Shown: positions 1 to 7,172, numbered from the stretch's first letter. The stretch is 11,271 nt of DNA from JBGTIS01 sp041745535 (GCA_041745535.1 JBGTIS010000286.1:1-11271); one strand, 5' to 3'. A program made the numbers and translations. The notes: generated by a model not told the origin, from the letters alone.

Positions 1-1
1 A

Positions 2-79
2 AATCAAGTTGATTACCAGGAGAATCCTTTGTCCATGATGCATAACATTGCATCTGGGTTACAAAGTGTTGGTTTTTGA
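2..79 (+). CDS. C-terminal end of an unidentified upstream gene (partial)
   Basis: One plus-strand frame is open from the left edge to a TGA at 77-79; the other two plus frames stop early. It encodes about 25 residues ending in ASGLQSVGF. The stop lies 40 bases before the ATG of the next gene, a spacing that would suit co-transcription. The fragment is too short to assign to a family. It could also be a chance open frame, so this is a tentative call resting only on the open frame and its position just before a same-strand gene. Confidence 0.35.
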   Translation, partial: NQVDYQENPLSMMHNIASGLQSVGF

Positions 80-119
80 GTACTAATTTTAGAATACAGT
101 TAATGTTAATCATAATAAC

Positions 120-959
120 ATGAAAACTACATCCAGCCTTACTTATTTTTTATTATTGTCGTGTGTTTCTTTTCTTTTAGGTTGTGGTTCAGATGATGAC
201 AATCGTGAGCCACTGACCATCAATGGCATTTATCCCAACAGCAACCCCATTGGCGGTCCTGTGCTGATTGAAGGAGTAAATTTCACTCCACAAACTGTTG
301 TTTATTTCAATGGGGTACAAGCCACTATTGAAGAACAGGGCACTGATTTTCTTACTACCAAAGTGCCTGCTGGCATCGGCCTAGGCAGTAAAACCATACA
401 GATAGAAGATAGTAACCGGTTAGGAGAAGTATCCTTCGATGTGCTGGCCCAATTTCCATCTGATCTGCCCATCAGTCCTCCTTCTATTTTTATTCCGGTT
501 ACAGGTAGTTTGGTAAGCCCTGTCTACATTTCTCAGGATGCCCCCTGTTATTACTCTTTGCGAAATGTGTATAACACGAATCATCAAATGAAATTGAATA
601 TCAATGACTGGCTAGCCACAGAGGATTGTGCCGTTATCTGTGAATTTTCAGAGAGAATTGACAATCAGGCATTTCCTTTACGGAATAAGTGGGAATCCGA
701 AGTTTTGGAATGTGTGGAAAGTAATGAAATCGATGATCGGAAGATTGAATGGATAGAGGTCAACCGGTCGGGTTCATCGTATCAGTCCGACAGCTTTACG
801 GGTGTTATTTTTACTGACGAAAACTTTGAATTTCCCAATGAATTCCAGCCTCCTGATGATAATTGGGATAAAGTTACCCGTAATTTTTTACTGCTTACTT
901 CTACTAATACCGGAAGGCAATATCTGTTCGTAGTAACTATTTATGGGTTTGGTGATTAA
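120..959 (+). CDS. IPT/TIG-domain lipoprotein
   Basis: A 279-residue secreted lipoprotein. Residues 1-21 form a signal peptide with a hydrophobic core ending in the lipobox LLGC, so Cys22 should be lipidated. The following SDDD could favour outer-membrane surface export, as known for Bacteroidota lipoproteins (inference). Residues about 32-109 match an IPT/TIG immunoglobulin-like fold: the INGIYPNSNPIGGPVLIEG opening, then VYFNGVQATI and a VPAGIGLGSKTIQI strand pair. The remaining 170 residues are not recognised. They contain four cysteines (143, 170, 174, 198) that could form disulfides. In Bacteroidota such proteins often accompany polysaccharide-uptake genes, but no SusC/SusD gene is visible here. 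The ATG at 120 is chosen because the signal peptide starts there. The gene is convergent with the barrel gene downstream, and no clear terminator was seen in the 48-bp gap. Confidence 0.85.
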   Translation: MKTTSSLTYFLLLSCVSFLLGCGSDDDNREPLTINGIYPNSNPIGGPVLIEGVNFTPQTVVYFNGVQATIEEQGTDFLTTKVPAGIGLGSKTIQIEDSNRLGEVSFDVLAQFPSDLPISPPSIFIPVTGSLVSPVYISQDAPCYYSLRNVYNTNHQMKLNINDWLATEDCAVICEFSERIDNQAFPLRNKWESEVLECVESNEIDDRKIEWIEVNRSGSSYQSDSFTGVIFTDENFEFPNEFQPPDDNWDKVTRNFLLLTSTNTGRQYLFVVTIYGFGD

Positions 960-1007
960 ATTATTCAAAAAAATCCTATCGACTTATTTATTTAGACTTC
1001 TACTTTA

Positions 1008-2024
1008 TCATTGCAAGGATGATTTGGGAATCCACCGATACCGTACTCCGAGGCTAACGGAATACCAACTACCAGCTATGATTTTGTTGGAGGCGCTACC
1101 CAGATCATAGGCAATTGGTTTTTGTGTCCAAATGGTAATACCCCATCTCGGATTGAGTTGGGAAAGCAGGCCAATTCCCACCTGAGATTCATAGGAGGTT
1201 TTTCTTAACCAGGCTTCGTTCCGGATATGGTCATCGTACCGGGAAGCGTAAAACCAGGAAAACAATCCGTACACCTTAGGATAGACATTGGAGCGCAGCC
1301 CCCAGATATTGGCCGAGGCATACAAAAACAGCGGAATGCTAAAAGTATTGTTCTGAAAATCATTATTCTTCAAAAACACCGATACATCCATTTGTACGAA
1401 AGCATATAACCAGGGCTGGAATCGTTGATAAAAGGTGATCTGGGTTAACAGTTGGGTACGGTCGCGTCCATAAATCTGGCGGGTGGTCAGGTCGCCGCTC
1501 AAGCCAAATACTACAGAACCCTGCACCGTCAATTCAGGAATTTTCCTGAAAGGCATCCATCGAACTCGCGGACCCAATGCCGTTACCTCCCGCCGGCTCA
1601 TTCCTCCTTCAGTACTATTGCCCAGCACCCGAAACGGAGAACTGTGTACATTGGTATCAGCTCGCAGGTGGGTTGCATACAGATCTAGGCCAACATTTAG
1701 TCGGGGATGTCTGGGTAATCCGTACTGGATCTGCAGGATATGGTCTAAACGGGTGTATTGCGTTTTAGTGATGGTGGTATCATTGGTATTATCCACTGGA
1801 TTCCTGGTAATTCTTGTGTTTTCTATATCCCGGGCAGTGAGGGTATTGAATAAATTCACTTCCCATTGATTTTTCCCGATGAGGTTGGCAGACAATGAAG
1901 GACTGACTAAAATTTCGGGCTGTTGCTGATTAAGTTCGATAGTTTGCAACGTAGAATCTATCTGGGCAGATAGCCAGGCCGGGGTAGAAAAGCTTAGCAT
2001 AATTCCTAGCAAATGTGCCTTCAT
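1008..2024 (-). CDS. Predicted outer-membrane beta-barrel protein
   Basis: The product is 338 residues from the ATG at 2024. The same frame is open to an ATG at 2108, but those extra 28 residues are not signal-like. A start at 2024 gives a normal Sec signal peptide (MKAHLLGIMLSFSTPAWLSA, cleavage before Gln). The mature protein shows alternating hydrophobic and polar segments typical of transmembrane beta-strands, rich in Tyr, Trp and Phe at strand ends, for example LYAFVQMDVSVFL and SWYSVSLGVRYRW near the C-terminus. There is no TonB plug and no enzymatic motif. It resembles the porin or transporter-like barrel proteins common in Bacteroidota, but the family and substrate are unknown. It is divergent from the GH31 gene across a 210-bp spacer, so the two might share regulation (inference). 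Confidence 0.75.
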   Translation of the reverse strand: MKAHLLGIMLSFSTPAWLSAQIDSTLQTIELNQQQPEILVSPSLSANLIGKNQWEVNLFNTLTARDIENTRITRNPVDNTNDTTITKTQYTRLDHILQIQYGLPRHPRLNVGLDLYATHLRADTNVHSSPFRVLGNSTEGGMSRREVTALGPRVRWMPFRKIPELTVQGSVVFGLSGDLTTRQIYGRDRTQLLTQITFYQRFQPWLYAFVQMDVSVFLKNNDFQNNTFSIPLFLYASANIWGLRSNVYPKVYGLFSWFYASRYDDHIRNEAWLRKTSYESQVGIGLLSQLNPRWGITIWTQKPIAYDLGSASNKIIAGSWYSVSLGVRYRWIPKSSLQ

Positions 2025-2234
2025 GGTTGCTTTAATGCCCGGATAATAAAAAATTTTAATGGACAATATTTTAAATTGCAATGATGGGCAATATACTTTA
2101 ATATACATATTTTTTAATAGTGATCAACATATCCTATAAACAGAAACGGTTTCTTTATGAAAAATACAACAATTTTGGTATTTAATCTTCACCTAAAAGT
2201 GATGATTGGGTTATGAATAACGGAATCTAATACC
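2025..2234. promoter_or_regulatory. Divergent promoter region of the barrel and GH31 genes
   Basis: These 210 bases separate the two divergent start codons, so promoters for both genes should lie here. No full Bacteroidota consensus (TTG-N17-23-TAnnTTTG) was found on either strand. The closest match on the plus strand is CAATTTTG at 2170-2177, without a good upstream TTG. The spacer also contains a 13-bp palindrome, listed separately. Confidence 0.4.
2142..2154. promoter_or_regulatory. 13-bp palindrome, candidate operator
   Basis: The sequence AGAAAC-G-GTTTCT is a perfect inverted repeat with 6-bp arms around one central base. It lies 80 bp upstream of the GH31 start, inside the divergent spacer. 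The size and symmetry suit a dimeric repressor site, and LacI-type sugar regulators bind palindromes of about this length. No regulator gene is present in the window and only one copy was noticed, so this remains a candidate. Confidence 0.3.
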
Positions 2235-4529
2235 ATGAAAAGAATATTTTCCCGCCTTCCTCTCTTTGTTTTAATTCCTTTTGCTTTTGTGGGCTGTCAG
2301 CATGCCTCTCAACTCAGGACGGCTGATGGGCAACCCGCCCAGCTTGCTATAAGGGCTGCCGGTGATCATAGCATCCGGATTACATTGAAACCCATTGAAT
2401 ATGAGCATGCATTTCCCTATTCTCCCGCTATTGCAAAAACTGACTACGATGAACCTGCCATCAGCCTGCAAGAAATAACTTCACCTATTCAATCAAAAGT
2501 GGGAAACCTAACGGTATCCGTGAAAGGAAATCCGCTGACGGTTACGGTGTCCAATGCGGTAGGTAAAACCCTACAGGAGTTGGTGTTGCAGGAAAATGGT
2601 AGTTTGAAATTTATACTGGATGAGAAACCGGTGCTTGGAATGGGTGAGGGCGGACCACTTCCGGAAGAAAACTGGCGGGAACAAATAGTCGAATTTGATC
2701 GCCGGGGCAGGTATTATGACATGCGTCCGCGGTGGCAATCCGATGCTTATGGGTCCAGAAATCCGGTGCCGCTGCTAGTGGGAACCAAAGGTTGGGGACT
2801 TTTTGTGGCGGCTCCCTGGGTTGAAGTGGATTTACGAAATGAAAAGTATGGCACCTTCATCCCCTGGCATCCTCCCAATCCGCAGGATACCACAGTGGAC
2901 TATAATCGCCTGACCCAGGGCAAACCTCCGGTGGAAAGTATGGTTCCCGGTCTGTTGGATGTTTTTGTGTTTGATGCTTCAGCACCTGCTCAGTTCTTAA
3001 AAGACTTGTCCACCATTAGTGGCCCGGCCGTAATGCCCCCTAAATGGGCCTTCGGGTATATGCAATCGCACCGCACGTTGGTCAATGATCAGCAAATGGT
3101 AAACATCGTTGATACCTTCCGGGAAAAAGAAATTCCCATTGATGCGGTCATTTATCTGGGTACCGGCTTCTGTCCAAGAGGATGGAACACCGAACAACCA
3201 TCCTTAACCTTTAATCCGGAGGTTTTTGAAAGAGATCCTGTGTCCGTGATCCGGGATTTGCATGAAAGGAATGTAAAAATGGTGGTACATGTGGTTCCCT
3301 GGCAGCGAGACCGGTTACCTACCCTGCAAGGCACCATTCCACCGGAACCTGATGAAGTACAGGATGCCTCGCGCATAGTAAATTACTGGCAGCAGCATAT
3401 TCCTCTCATGGATGCCGGAGTGGACGCCTTTTGGCCCGATGAGGGCGATTGGTTCAATTTATATGAACGGGTAAAACGCCACCAGCTATATTATCAGGGA
3501 CCGTTATCCACACAACCCAATGTTCGCCCGTGGAGCTTACACCGCAACGGATACTTGGGTATCGCCCATTGGGGTGGCTGGGTCTGGTCCGGCGATACCG
3601 AATCTTCCTGGAAAACCCTGGAGGCACAAATTGCAGTGGGTATCAATCATTCCCTTAGCCTGTCGCCCTATTGGGGTTCTGATATCGGAGGGTTTTATCC
3701 AAATGCGGAATTAACCGGCGAACTGTATGCCCGCTGGTTTCAGTTTGGTGCCTTCTGCCCTTCATTTCGTGCGCATGGAAGGACCTGGTGGACCCGGTTG
3801 CCCTGGGGATGGGGGCTGAACGAAATGGGACCACTGGAAGATGATACCAACCCGCTGCCATCTTCTCTGAACAATGATGCCATCGAACCTGTTTGCAGAA
3901 AATATGCGGACCTGCGGTATCAGTTAATGCCGTATACCTACACCCTGGCCTGGCAGGCCCGCGAAACCGGTATGCCCTGCATGCGTGCCCTGTGGCTACA
4001 TTATCCGGATGATGCGCAGGCATTAGCAATAGGTGATCAGTTTTTATGGGGAGAAGATATGCTGATTGCACCGGTGTTTGAAAAGAACGCTACTTCAAGA
4101 ACCGTCTATCTTCCAGCAGGAATCTGGTACGACTGGTGGACTCATGAAAAGCTGGAAGGCGGAAAAACCATCACCAGAAGCGTAGATTTGGCAACTTTGC
4201 CTATTTATGCTAAAGCAGGAGCGATTGTCCCCTTTGATCCGGTGAAACAGTACACTAGTGCAATCAGCACGGAACCCACCACTATAAAAGTATTTACCGG
4301 CGACAACGGTGCTTTTACCTGGTATGAAGACGATGGCATTAGCCTTGACTATCTGAAAGGTGATTTTCAGTTGACTGGCATAACGTGGGATGACAGTACT
4401 AAAAAACTATCCATTCAGCCAGAAGGGAAACATAAAGGCAAACCAAGAACTTTGATCGTTCAACTGGTGAAAGAAGATATTAGTAAAAGTATTACCTATC
4501 AGGGCGAACCTGTTTCCATTTCATTCTAA
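2235..4529 (+). CDS. Glycoside hydrolase family 31 lipoprotein (alpha-glucosidase/alpha-xylosidase type)
   Basis: A 764-residue alpha-glycosidase that should hydrolyse terminal alpha-linked glucose or xylose from glycans by a retaining mechanism. The signal peptide ends in the lipobox AFVGC (Cys21), so it is probably anchored in the envelope. Domains are an N-terminal beta-sandwich (about 30-260, including GMGEGG), a TIM barrel from about 267 (MPPKWAFGYMQSH), a beta-sandwich around YLPAGIWYDWWT (from 625), and a DUF5110-like end (about 680-745). The expected nucleophile is Asp402 in FWPDEGDWF, and the acid/base is Asp454 in WVWSGD. Other family signatures are SDIGGF (Asp483) and RWFQFGAFCPSFRAHG (500-514). 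The nucleophile motif differs from the common WxDMNE form, so the exact substrate cannot be read from sequence. Family assignment is firm; substrate is not. Confidence 0.93.
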   Translation: MKRIFSRLPLFVLIPFAFVGCQHASQLRTADGQPAQLAIRAAGDHSIRITLKPIEYEHAFPYSPAIAKTDYDEPAISLQEITSPIQSKVGNLTVSVKGNPLTVTVSNAVGKTLQELVLQENGSLKFILDEKPVLGMGEGGPLPEENWREQIVEFDRRGRYYDMRPRWQSDAYGSRNPVPLLVGTKGWGLFVAAPWVEVDLRNEKYGTFIPWHPPNPQDTTVDYNRLTQGKPPVESMVPGLLDVFVFDASAPAQFLKDLSTISGPAVMPPKWAFGYMQSHRTLVNDQQMVNIVDTFREKEIPIDAVIYLGTGFCPRGWNTEQPSLTFNPEVFERDPVSVIRDLHERNVKMVVHVVPWQRDRLPTLQGTIPPEPDEVQDASRIVNYWQQHIPLMDAGVDAFWPDEGDWFNLYERVKRHQLYYQGPLSTQPNVRPWSLHRNGYLGIAHWGGWVWSGDTESSWKTLEAQIAVGINHSLSLSPYWGSDIGGFYPNAELTGELYARWFQFGAFCPSFRAHGRTWWTRLPWGWGLNEMGPLEDDTNPLPSSLNNDAIEPVCRKYADLRYQLMPYTYTLAWQARETGMPCMRALWLHYPDDAQALAIGDQFLWGEDMLIAPVFEKNATSRTVYLPAGIWYDWWTHEKLEGGKTITRSVDLATLPIYAKAGAIVPFDPVKQYTSAISTEPTTIKVFTGDNGAFTWYEDDGISLDYLKGDFQLTGITWDDSTKKLSIQPEGKHKGKPRTLIVQLVKEDISKSITYQGEPVSISF

Positions 4530-5130
4530 ATCAATGTTTTTTCTCAGTCGTGGTTAGAATAAAGTTACAATAAGGTAACCTAACTTGTTATAGTGGCTGT
4601 AATAAGCCGGAACTAAAAAATATATTATTATATTGACCTTGTAGAAATCTAAGACCTATCTCCAGCAAACTGATTGACCATGCTTGCCTTTTTGGGTGTG
4701 AGTGCCATCTGTGGATTGGCTGCATTGGGCATCTAATACTGAGCAAGCTCACGTTGAAAAACCTGATAGTCTGTTTCACTGCCTAACTTTATGCAATAAT
4801 GCGAAGCCAGATTCTTATCCCTAATCCATACCGAGGGATAGGAGATAGATCAAAAAAAAAACAGCCGAATGGCCCAATCCGTCATTACACCTTTCCACTA
4901 AATTAGTATTGTATGACTAGTAGTTCGTCGAAGTGAATAGCTTGATAAAGGCGACCTAAGCCCGCCTGAAGAAAAACTGATTGGTATCTATTTACTTCAT
5001 AAACAGGGTCAAATAGGTCTGCAAAATAAAGTTTCGAACAAAACGAGAAATGATGGCAACCAACCTTTCATATCTGATATTCAGCTTTATTTACCTAGCA
5101 AAACAGGGGAGTAATTGCTATCTGAAACTT
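4530..5130. other. 600-bp region without an intact gene; possible decayed coding sequence
   Basis: No convincing intact gene lies between the GH31 gene and the sigma factor gene. The GH31 gene is followed by only a weak hairpin (GTTAC at 4564-4568 with GTAAC further on), not a clear terminator. The middle part contains a minus-strand frame broken by two stop codons, listed separately. On the plus strand a frame is open for about 55 codons up to a TAA at 5112-5114 (including GDLSPPEEKLIGIYLL). It has no ATG near its beginning and no recognised similarity, so it may be chance or another remnant. A run of ten A residues is at 4852-4861. No inverted terminal repeats or target-site duplications were noticed. 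Confidence 0.5.
4649..4885 (-). pseudogene. Possible degraded gene remnant
   Basis: Reading the minus strand from an ATG at 4885, one frame continues for 79 codons with in-frame stops only at 4852-4850 (TGA, next to a ten-base T run) and 4735-4733 (TAG), before the TAG at 4651-4649. The translated blocks look protein-like in composition, for example SVWIRDKNLASHYCIKLGSE, then DYQVFQRELAQY, then MPNAANPQMALTPKKASMVN. No family is recognised. The two internal stops would mean the gene is dead. AT-rich spacer can produce such a pattern by chance, so confidence is low. Confidence 0.22.
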
Positions 5131-5757
5131 TTAGAATAAAAACTTTCGAAGGTGGCTGAGTCCCCTATACATCAACCTTCTGGCAGAGGAGACATGGGTA
5201 AAATTGAAGATATCAGCTATTTGATTATAGTTCAGACCTTCATAATAAAAATAATAAATGGCCTCTTTTTCTTTGCCATTTAAAGTTTTCAAGGCTTTAT
5301 TCAACTTTTCCAACTGCTCGGTTTCTATCTGCCTGTTGATATAAATAGACTCGATAGACAATTCCACCGGAAATTGAGAAAAGGCGTAGGATTCATTTAA
5401 ATGATATTCTCTGCTGTACTTTTTTAAATAATCTAAAACCCTTCTTTTGAAGGATTTAAATAAATACATCTTAATGGAATCGGTTTCTCCGAAACCCAGC
5501 CTGTTTTTTCGCAGATAAATGAAAAAATCCTGTAAACAGTCTTTGACCATATCCCGGTCGGGCGAAAACTGACAGCCGTAATTGTAAAGTGTATTGGCAT
5601 AGTCTTTATATATTTTTATAAAGGCCAGTTCATCTCCCTTTTTAAAAGCTTCCCAAATTAACTTATCAGATGATTTTCCATAATCAGCATCATTTAAAGT
5701 TCCAGATCTCGCTGAAGGTGAATACTGTGAGGTAGAAATTTTACCTTCTAAAAACAT
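5131..5757 (-). CDS. ECF-type RNA polymerase sigma factor (sigma-70 family)
   Basis: A 208-residue alternative sigma factor that should direct RNA polymerase to a specific promoter set. Region 2 spans about 33-110 (WEAFKKGDELAFIKIYKDY, then the helix VKDCLQDFFIYLRKN, then the basic segment YLFKSFKRRVLDYLKK). Region 4 spans about 148-208, with LEKLNKALKTLNGKEKEAIY followed by the helix-turn-helix LNYNQIADIFNFTHVSSARR. The length and layout fit Bacteroidota ECF sigma factors. The first 30 residues are a polar extension, and no better start was seen than the ATG at 5757. Such sigma factors are often followed by a FecR-type anti-sigma gene and a SusC-like transporter, but neither is present. The downstream region on its strand is the non-coding 4530-5130 stretch, so it is an orphan in this view and its targets are unknown. 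Confidence 0.92.
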   Translation of the reverse strand: MFLEGKISTSQYSPSARSGTLNDADYGKSSDKLIWEAFKKGDELAFIKIYKDYANTLYNYGCQFSPDRDMVKDCLQDFFIYLRKNRLGFGETDSIKMYLFKSFKRRVLDYLKKYSREYHLNESYAFSQFPVELSIESIYINRQIETEQLEKLNKALKTLNGKEKEAIYYFYYEGLNYNQIADIFNFTHVSSARRLMYRGLSHLRKFLF

Positions 5758-6095
5758 ATTTAAAATGCGTGATTAAATTGTTTGTGGTTAAAAAGTTAAG
5801 ATTAAATATAATTCTATATTATTAATTTTTTCATTAAAACTAAAAGAAAATATAATTTTATTAAAAATTGCGGATTAGATATTCTAAATTTATCAGTTTA
5901 AAAAAAGCGCACCCAACCTGATTAAACTATTGTATAACTTTTATATTAAATTTTTTATTCCGACTCGGTATCATTATTCGGAATTCTTCCTTATACTATT
6001 AGAAAGAATTCCTGAAACAGCGATTTCATTCAACAAGGATGTGATGCAGTAATTATATTATTTATATAGCATACAAATTAAAACTATATACAACT
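5758..6095. promoter_or_regulatory. AT-rich divergent spacer between the sigma factor and the propeller gene
   Basis: This 338-bp spacer has no gene on either strand and is markedly richer in A and T than the flanking genes. It must hold the promoters for both divergent genes. No exact TAnnTTTG element was found; TAACTTTT around 5935-5942 is a near match in the plus direction. A perfect 9-bp inverted repeat lies at 5980-6012 and is listed separately. Confidence 0.5.
5980..6012. repeat. 9-bp inverted repeat in the divergent spacer
   Basis: GGAATTCTT (5980-5988) and AAGAATTCC (6004-6012) are perfect inverted copies separated by 15 bases. The right arm ends 83 bp before the propeller start codon. 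It could be a protein-binding site or a weak hairpin in the leader. There is no T-run after it, so it is not a convincing terminator. Function unknown. Confidence 0.4.
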
Positions 6096-6967
6096 ATGAA
6101 AGTACAGTACATTTTAAAGAATTTATTATTCGTAGGTCTGTTTGCGATATTTACCCAATTTAGTATTCCGGTCGCGGGACAAACCGTTACCCTGGAAAAA
6201 AAATGGGAAACTCCTGCTGAACTGAAAGAACCTGAATCGGTAGTTTATGACCAGGATAACAATGTGCTCTATGTATCGAACATCAATGATCCGGCTGCCG
6301 GTAAAGATGGCAATGGCTCTATTGGCCGCATATCACTTGATGGTGAGGTAGAGGATGTGGAGTGGGTAGTTGGTGGCATGGACTCGCCCAAAGGTTTGGG
6401 TTTGTCCAATGGGTTGTTGTATGTGGCCGACTTAACCAAAGTAGTGGTAATTGATACGAAACAGGAAAAGTGGTGCATAACATTGAAGTTGATGACGCCG
6501 GCATGCTCAACGATATTACAGTAGATGCCCAGGGTGGCGTGTATATTTCCGATTCAGATAAAAAGAGAGTGTACAAAATAAACAACAACCAGGCAGAGGT
6601 TTGGTTAGAAAAAGATCATTTCCAAAAACCGAATGGCTTATTGGCACATCAGGATAAATTTTATATGATCGACATGAATGCCGGTATTTTTTACGAAGTA
6701 AATAAAGATACCAAAGAACTCAGAAAAATAGCCGATGGTTTGGTTGGTGGAGACGGCATTATACCACTTGGTAAGGACTTTCTTATTTCTAACTGGAATG
6801 GAGAAATAAATTACGTATCGGCAAAAGGAAAAGTGAAAAAGTTGCTGGATACAAAGGCTGATAAAGTAAACGCGGCGGATATAGAATATGTGGCTGATCA
6901 GAAGTTATTGTTAATACCTACTTTTTTTGCTAATAAGGTGGTAGCCTATGAAGTTAAAATGAAGTAG
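6096..6967 (+). pseudogene. SMP-30/NHL-type beta-propeller protein, frameshifted
   Basis: Two overlapping plus frames together make one secreted beta-propeller protein of about 290 residues. The first frame starts at ATG 6096 with a signal peptide (MKVQYILKNLLFVGLFAIF…IPVAG, cleavage before QT). It runs through ESVVYDQDNNVLYVSNI and SPKGLGLSNGLLYVADL to …VVVIDTKQEK, then goes out of frame. The second frame resumes at 6470 with VVHNIEVDDAGMLNDITVD and continues through GGVYISDSDKKRVYKI and FQKPNGLLA to the TAA at 6965-6967. Adding one A to the four-base A run at 6466-6469 restores a continuous frame. Repeats of the YVSN/YVAD/YISD type are typical of SMP-30/gluconolactonase and NHL propellers, which include lactone hydrolases, though many Bacteroidota members have no proven activity. 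The break may be a real mutation or a sequencing error. The rest is well preserved, so any mutation is recent. Confidence 0.85.
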
Positions 6968-6989
6968 GTATTTAAGCACATACAAATTT

Positions 6990-7172
6990 TTATTCTTCCC
7001 CGGTTTTCAGGCGAAAGGTAATTGCCCATGCACTTGCGGTTTTGGTAACGTAAGGTTGTGGACCATTGGGTATAAACCTCAGGTTGACCTGCTTCAGGTG
7101 CGTTTCAATGATGAAATAGGGGCGGGTCAGGTGTTGAAGTAGCTTGCGATCTTCATGCAAATATAAGTTTGA
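6990..7172 (-). pseudogene. Orphan C-terminal fragment of a lost gene
   Basis: On the minus strand a frame is open for about 60 codons and ends at a TAA (6992-6990). It is closed upstream by a TGA at 7175-7173 and contains no in-frame ATG. The encoded sequence looks like a genuine protein tail, including KLLQHLTRPYFIIETHLKQV, then NLRFIPNGPQPYVTKTASAW and ITFRLKTGEE at the end. The family is not recognised. The 5' part of the gene is missing; the propeller gene and the cytochrome gene, both on the plus strand, now flank the piece. Its upstream end overlaps the promoter of the cytochrome gene. This looks like what remains of a gene deleted or rearranged from its 5' side. Confidence 0.55.
7144..7171 (+). 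promoter_or_regulatory. Bacteroidota-type promoter of the cytochrome c gene
   Basis: TTG at 7144-7146 and TAAGTTTG at 7164-7171 are separated by 17 bases. This matches the known Bacteroidota housekeeping consensus of a TTG near -33 and TAnnTTTG near -7. Transcription would start near 7178, giving a leader of about 20 bases before the ATG at 7198. The position supports that ATG rather than the earlier in-frame TTG at 7144. Confidence 0.6.

Noticed and set aside
1483..1869. 128-codon plus-strand frame opposite the barrel gene
   Set aside because: The minus-strand barrel protein has a signal peptide and strand pattern; this frame has neither a signal nor a domain.
2025..2108. Upstream extension of the barrel gene to an ATG at 2108
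   Set aside because: The added 28 residues are not signal-like and would bury a good signal peptide that begins at 2024.
3655..4071. 138-codon minus-strand frame opposite the GH31 gene
   Set aside because: It lies antisense to conserved catalytic motifs of GH31 and shows no recognisable domain; it is a shadow of the coding strand.
4562..4583. Terminator after the GH31 gene
   Set aside because: The only hairpin nearby has a 5-bp AT-rich stem and no T-run, too weak to support a call.
4530..5130. Insertion sequence in the 600-bp gap
   Set aside because: No terminal inverted repeats, target duplication or recognisable transposase motif could be seen, so only possible decay is reported.
6460..6475. 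Programmed frameshifting in the propeller gene
   Set aside because: The site has only four A residues, no classic slippery heptamer and no evident downstream structure; mutation or sequencing error is simpler.
6470..6967. Second half of the propeller as an independent gene starting at GTG 6470
   Set aside because: It would lack a signal peptide and begin mid-propeller; one inserted base joins it perfectly to the first half.
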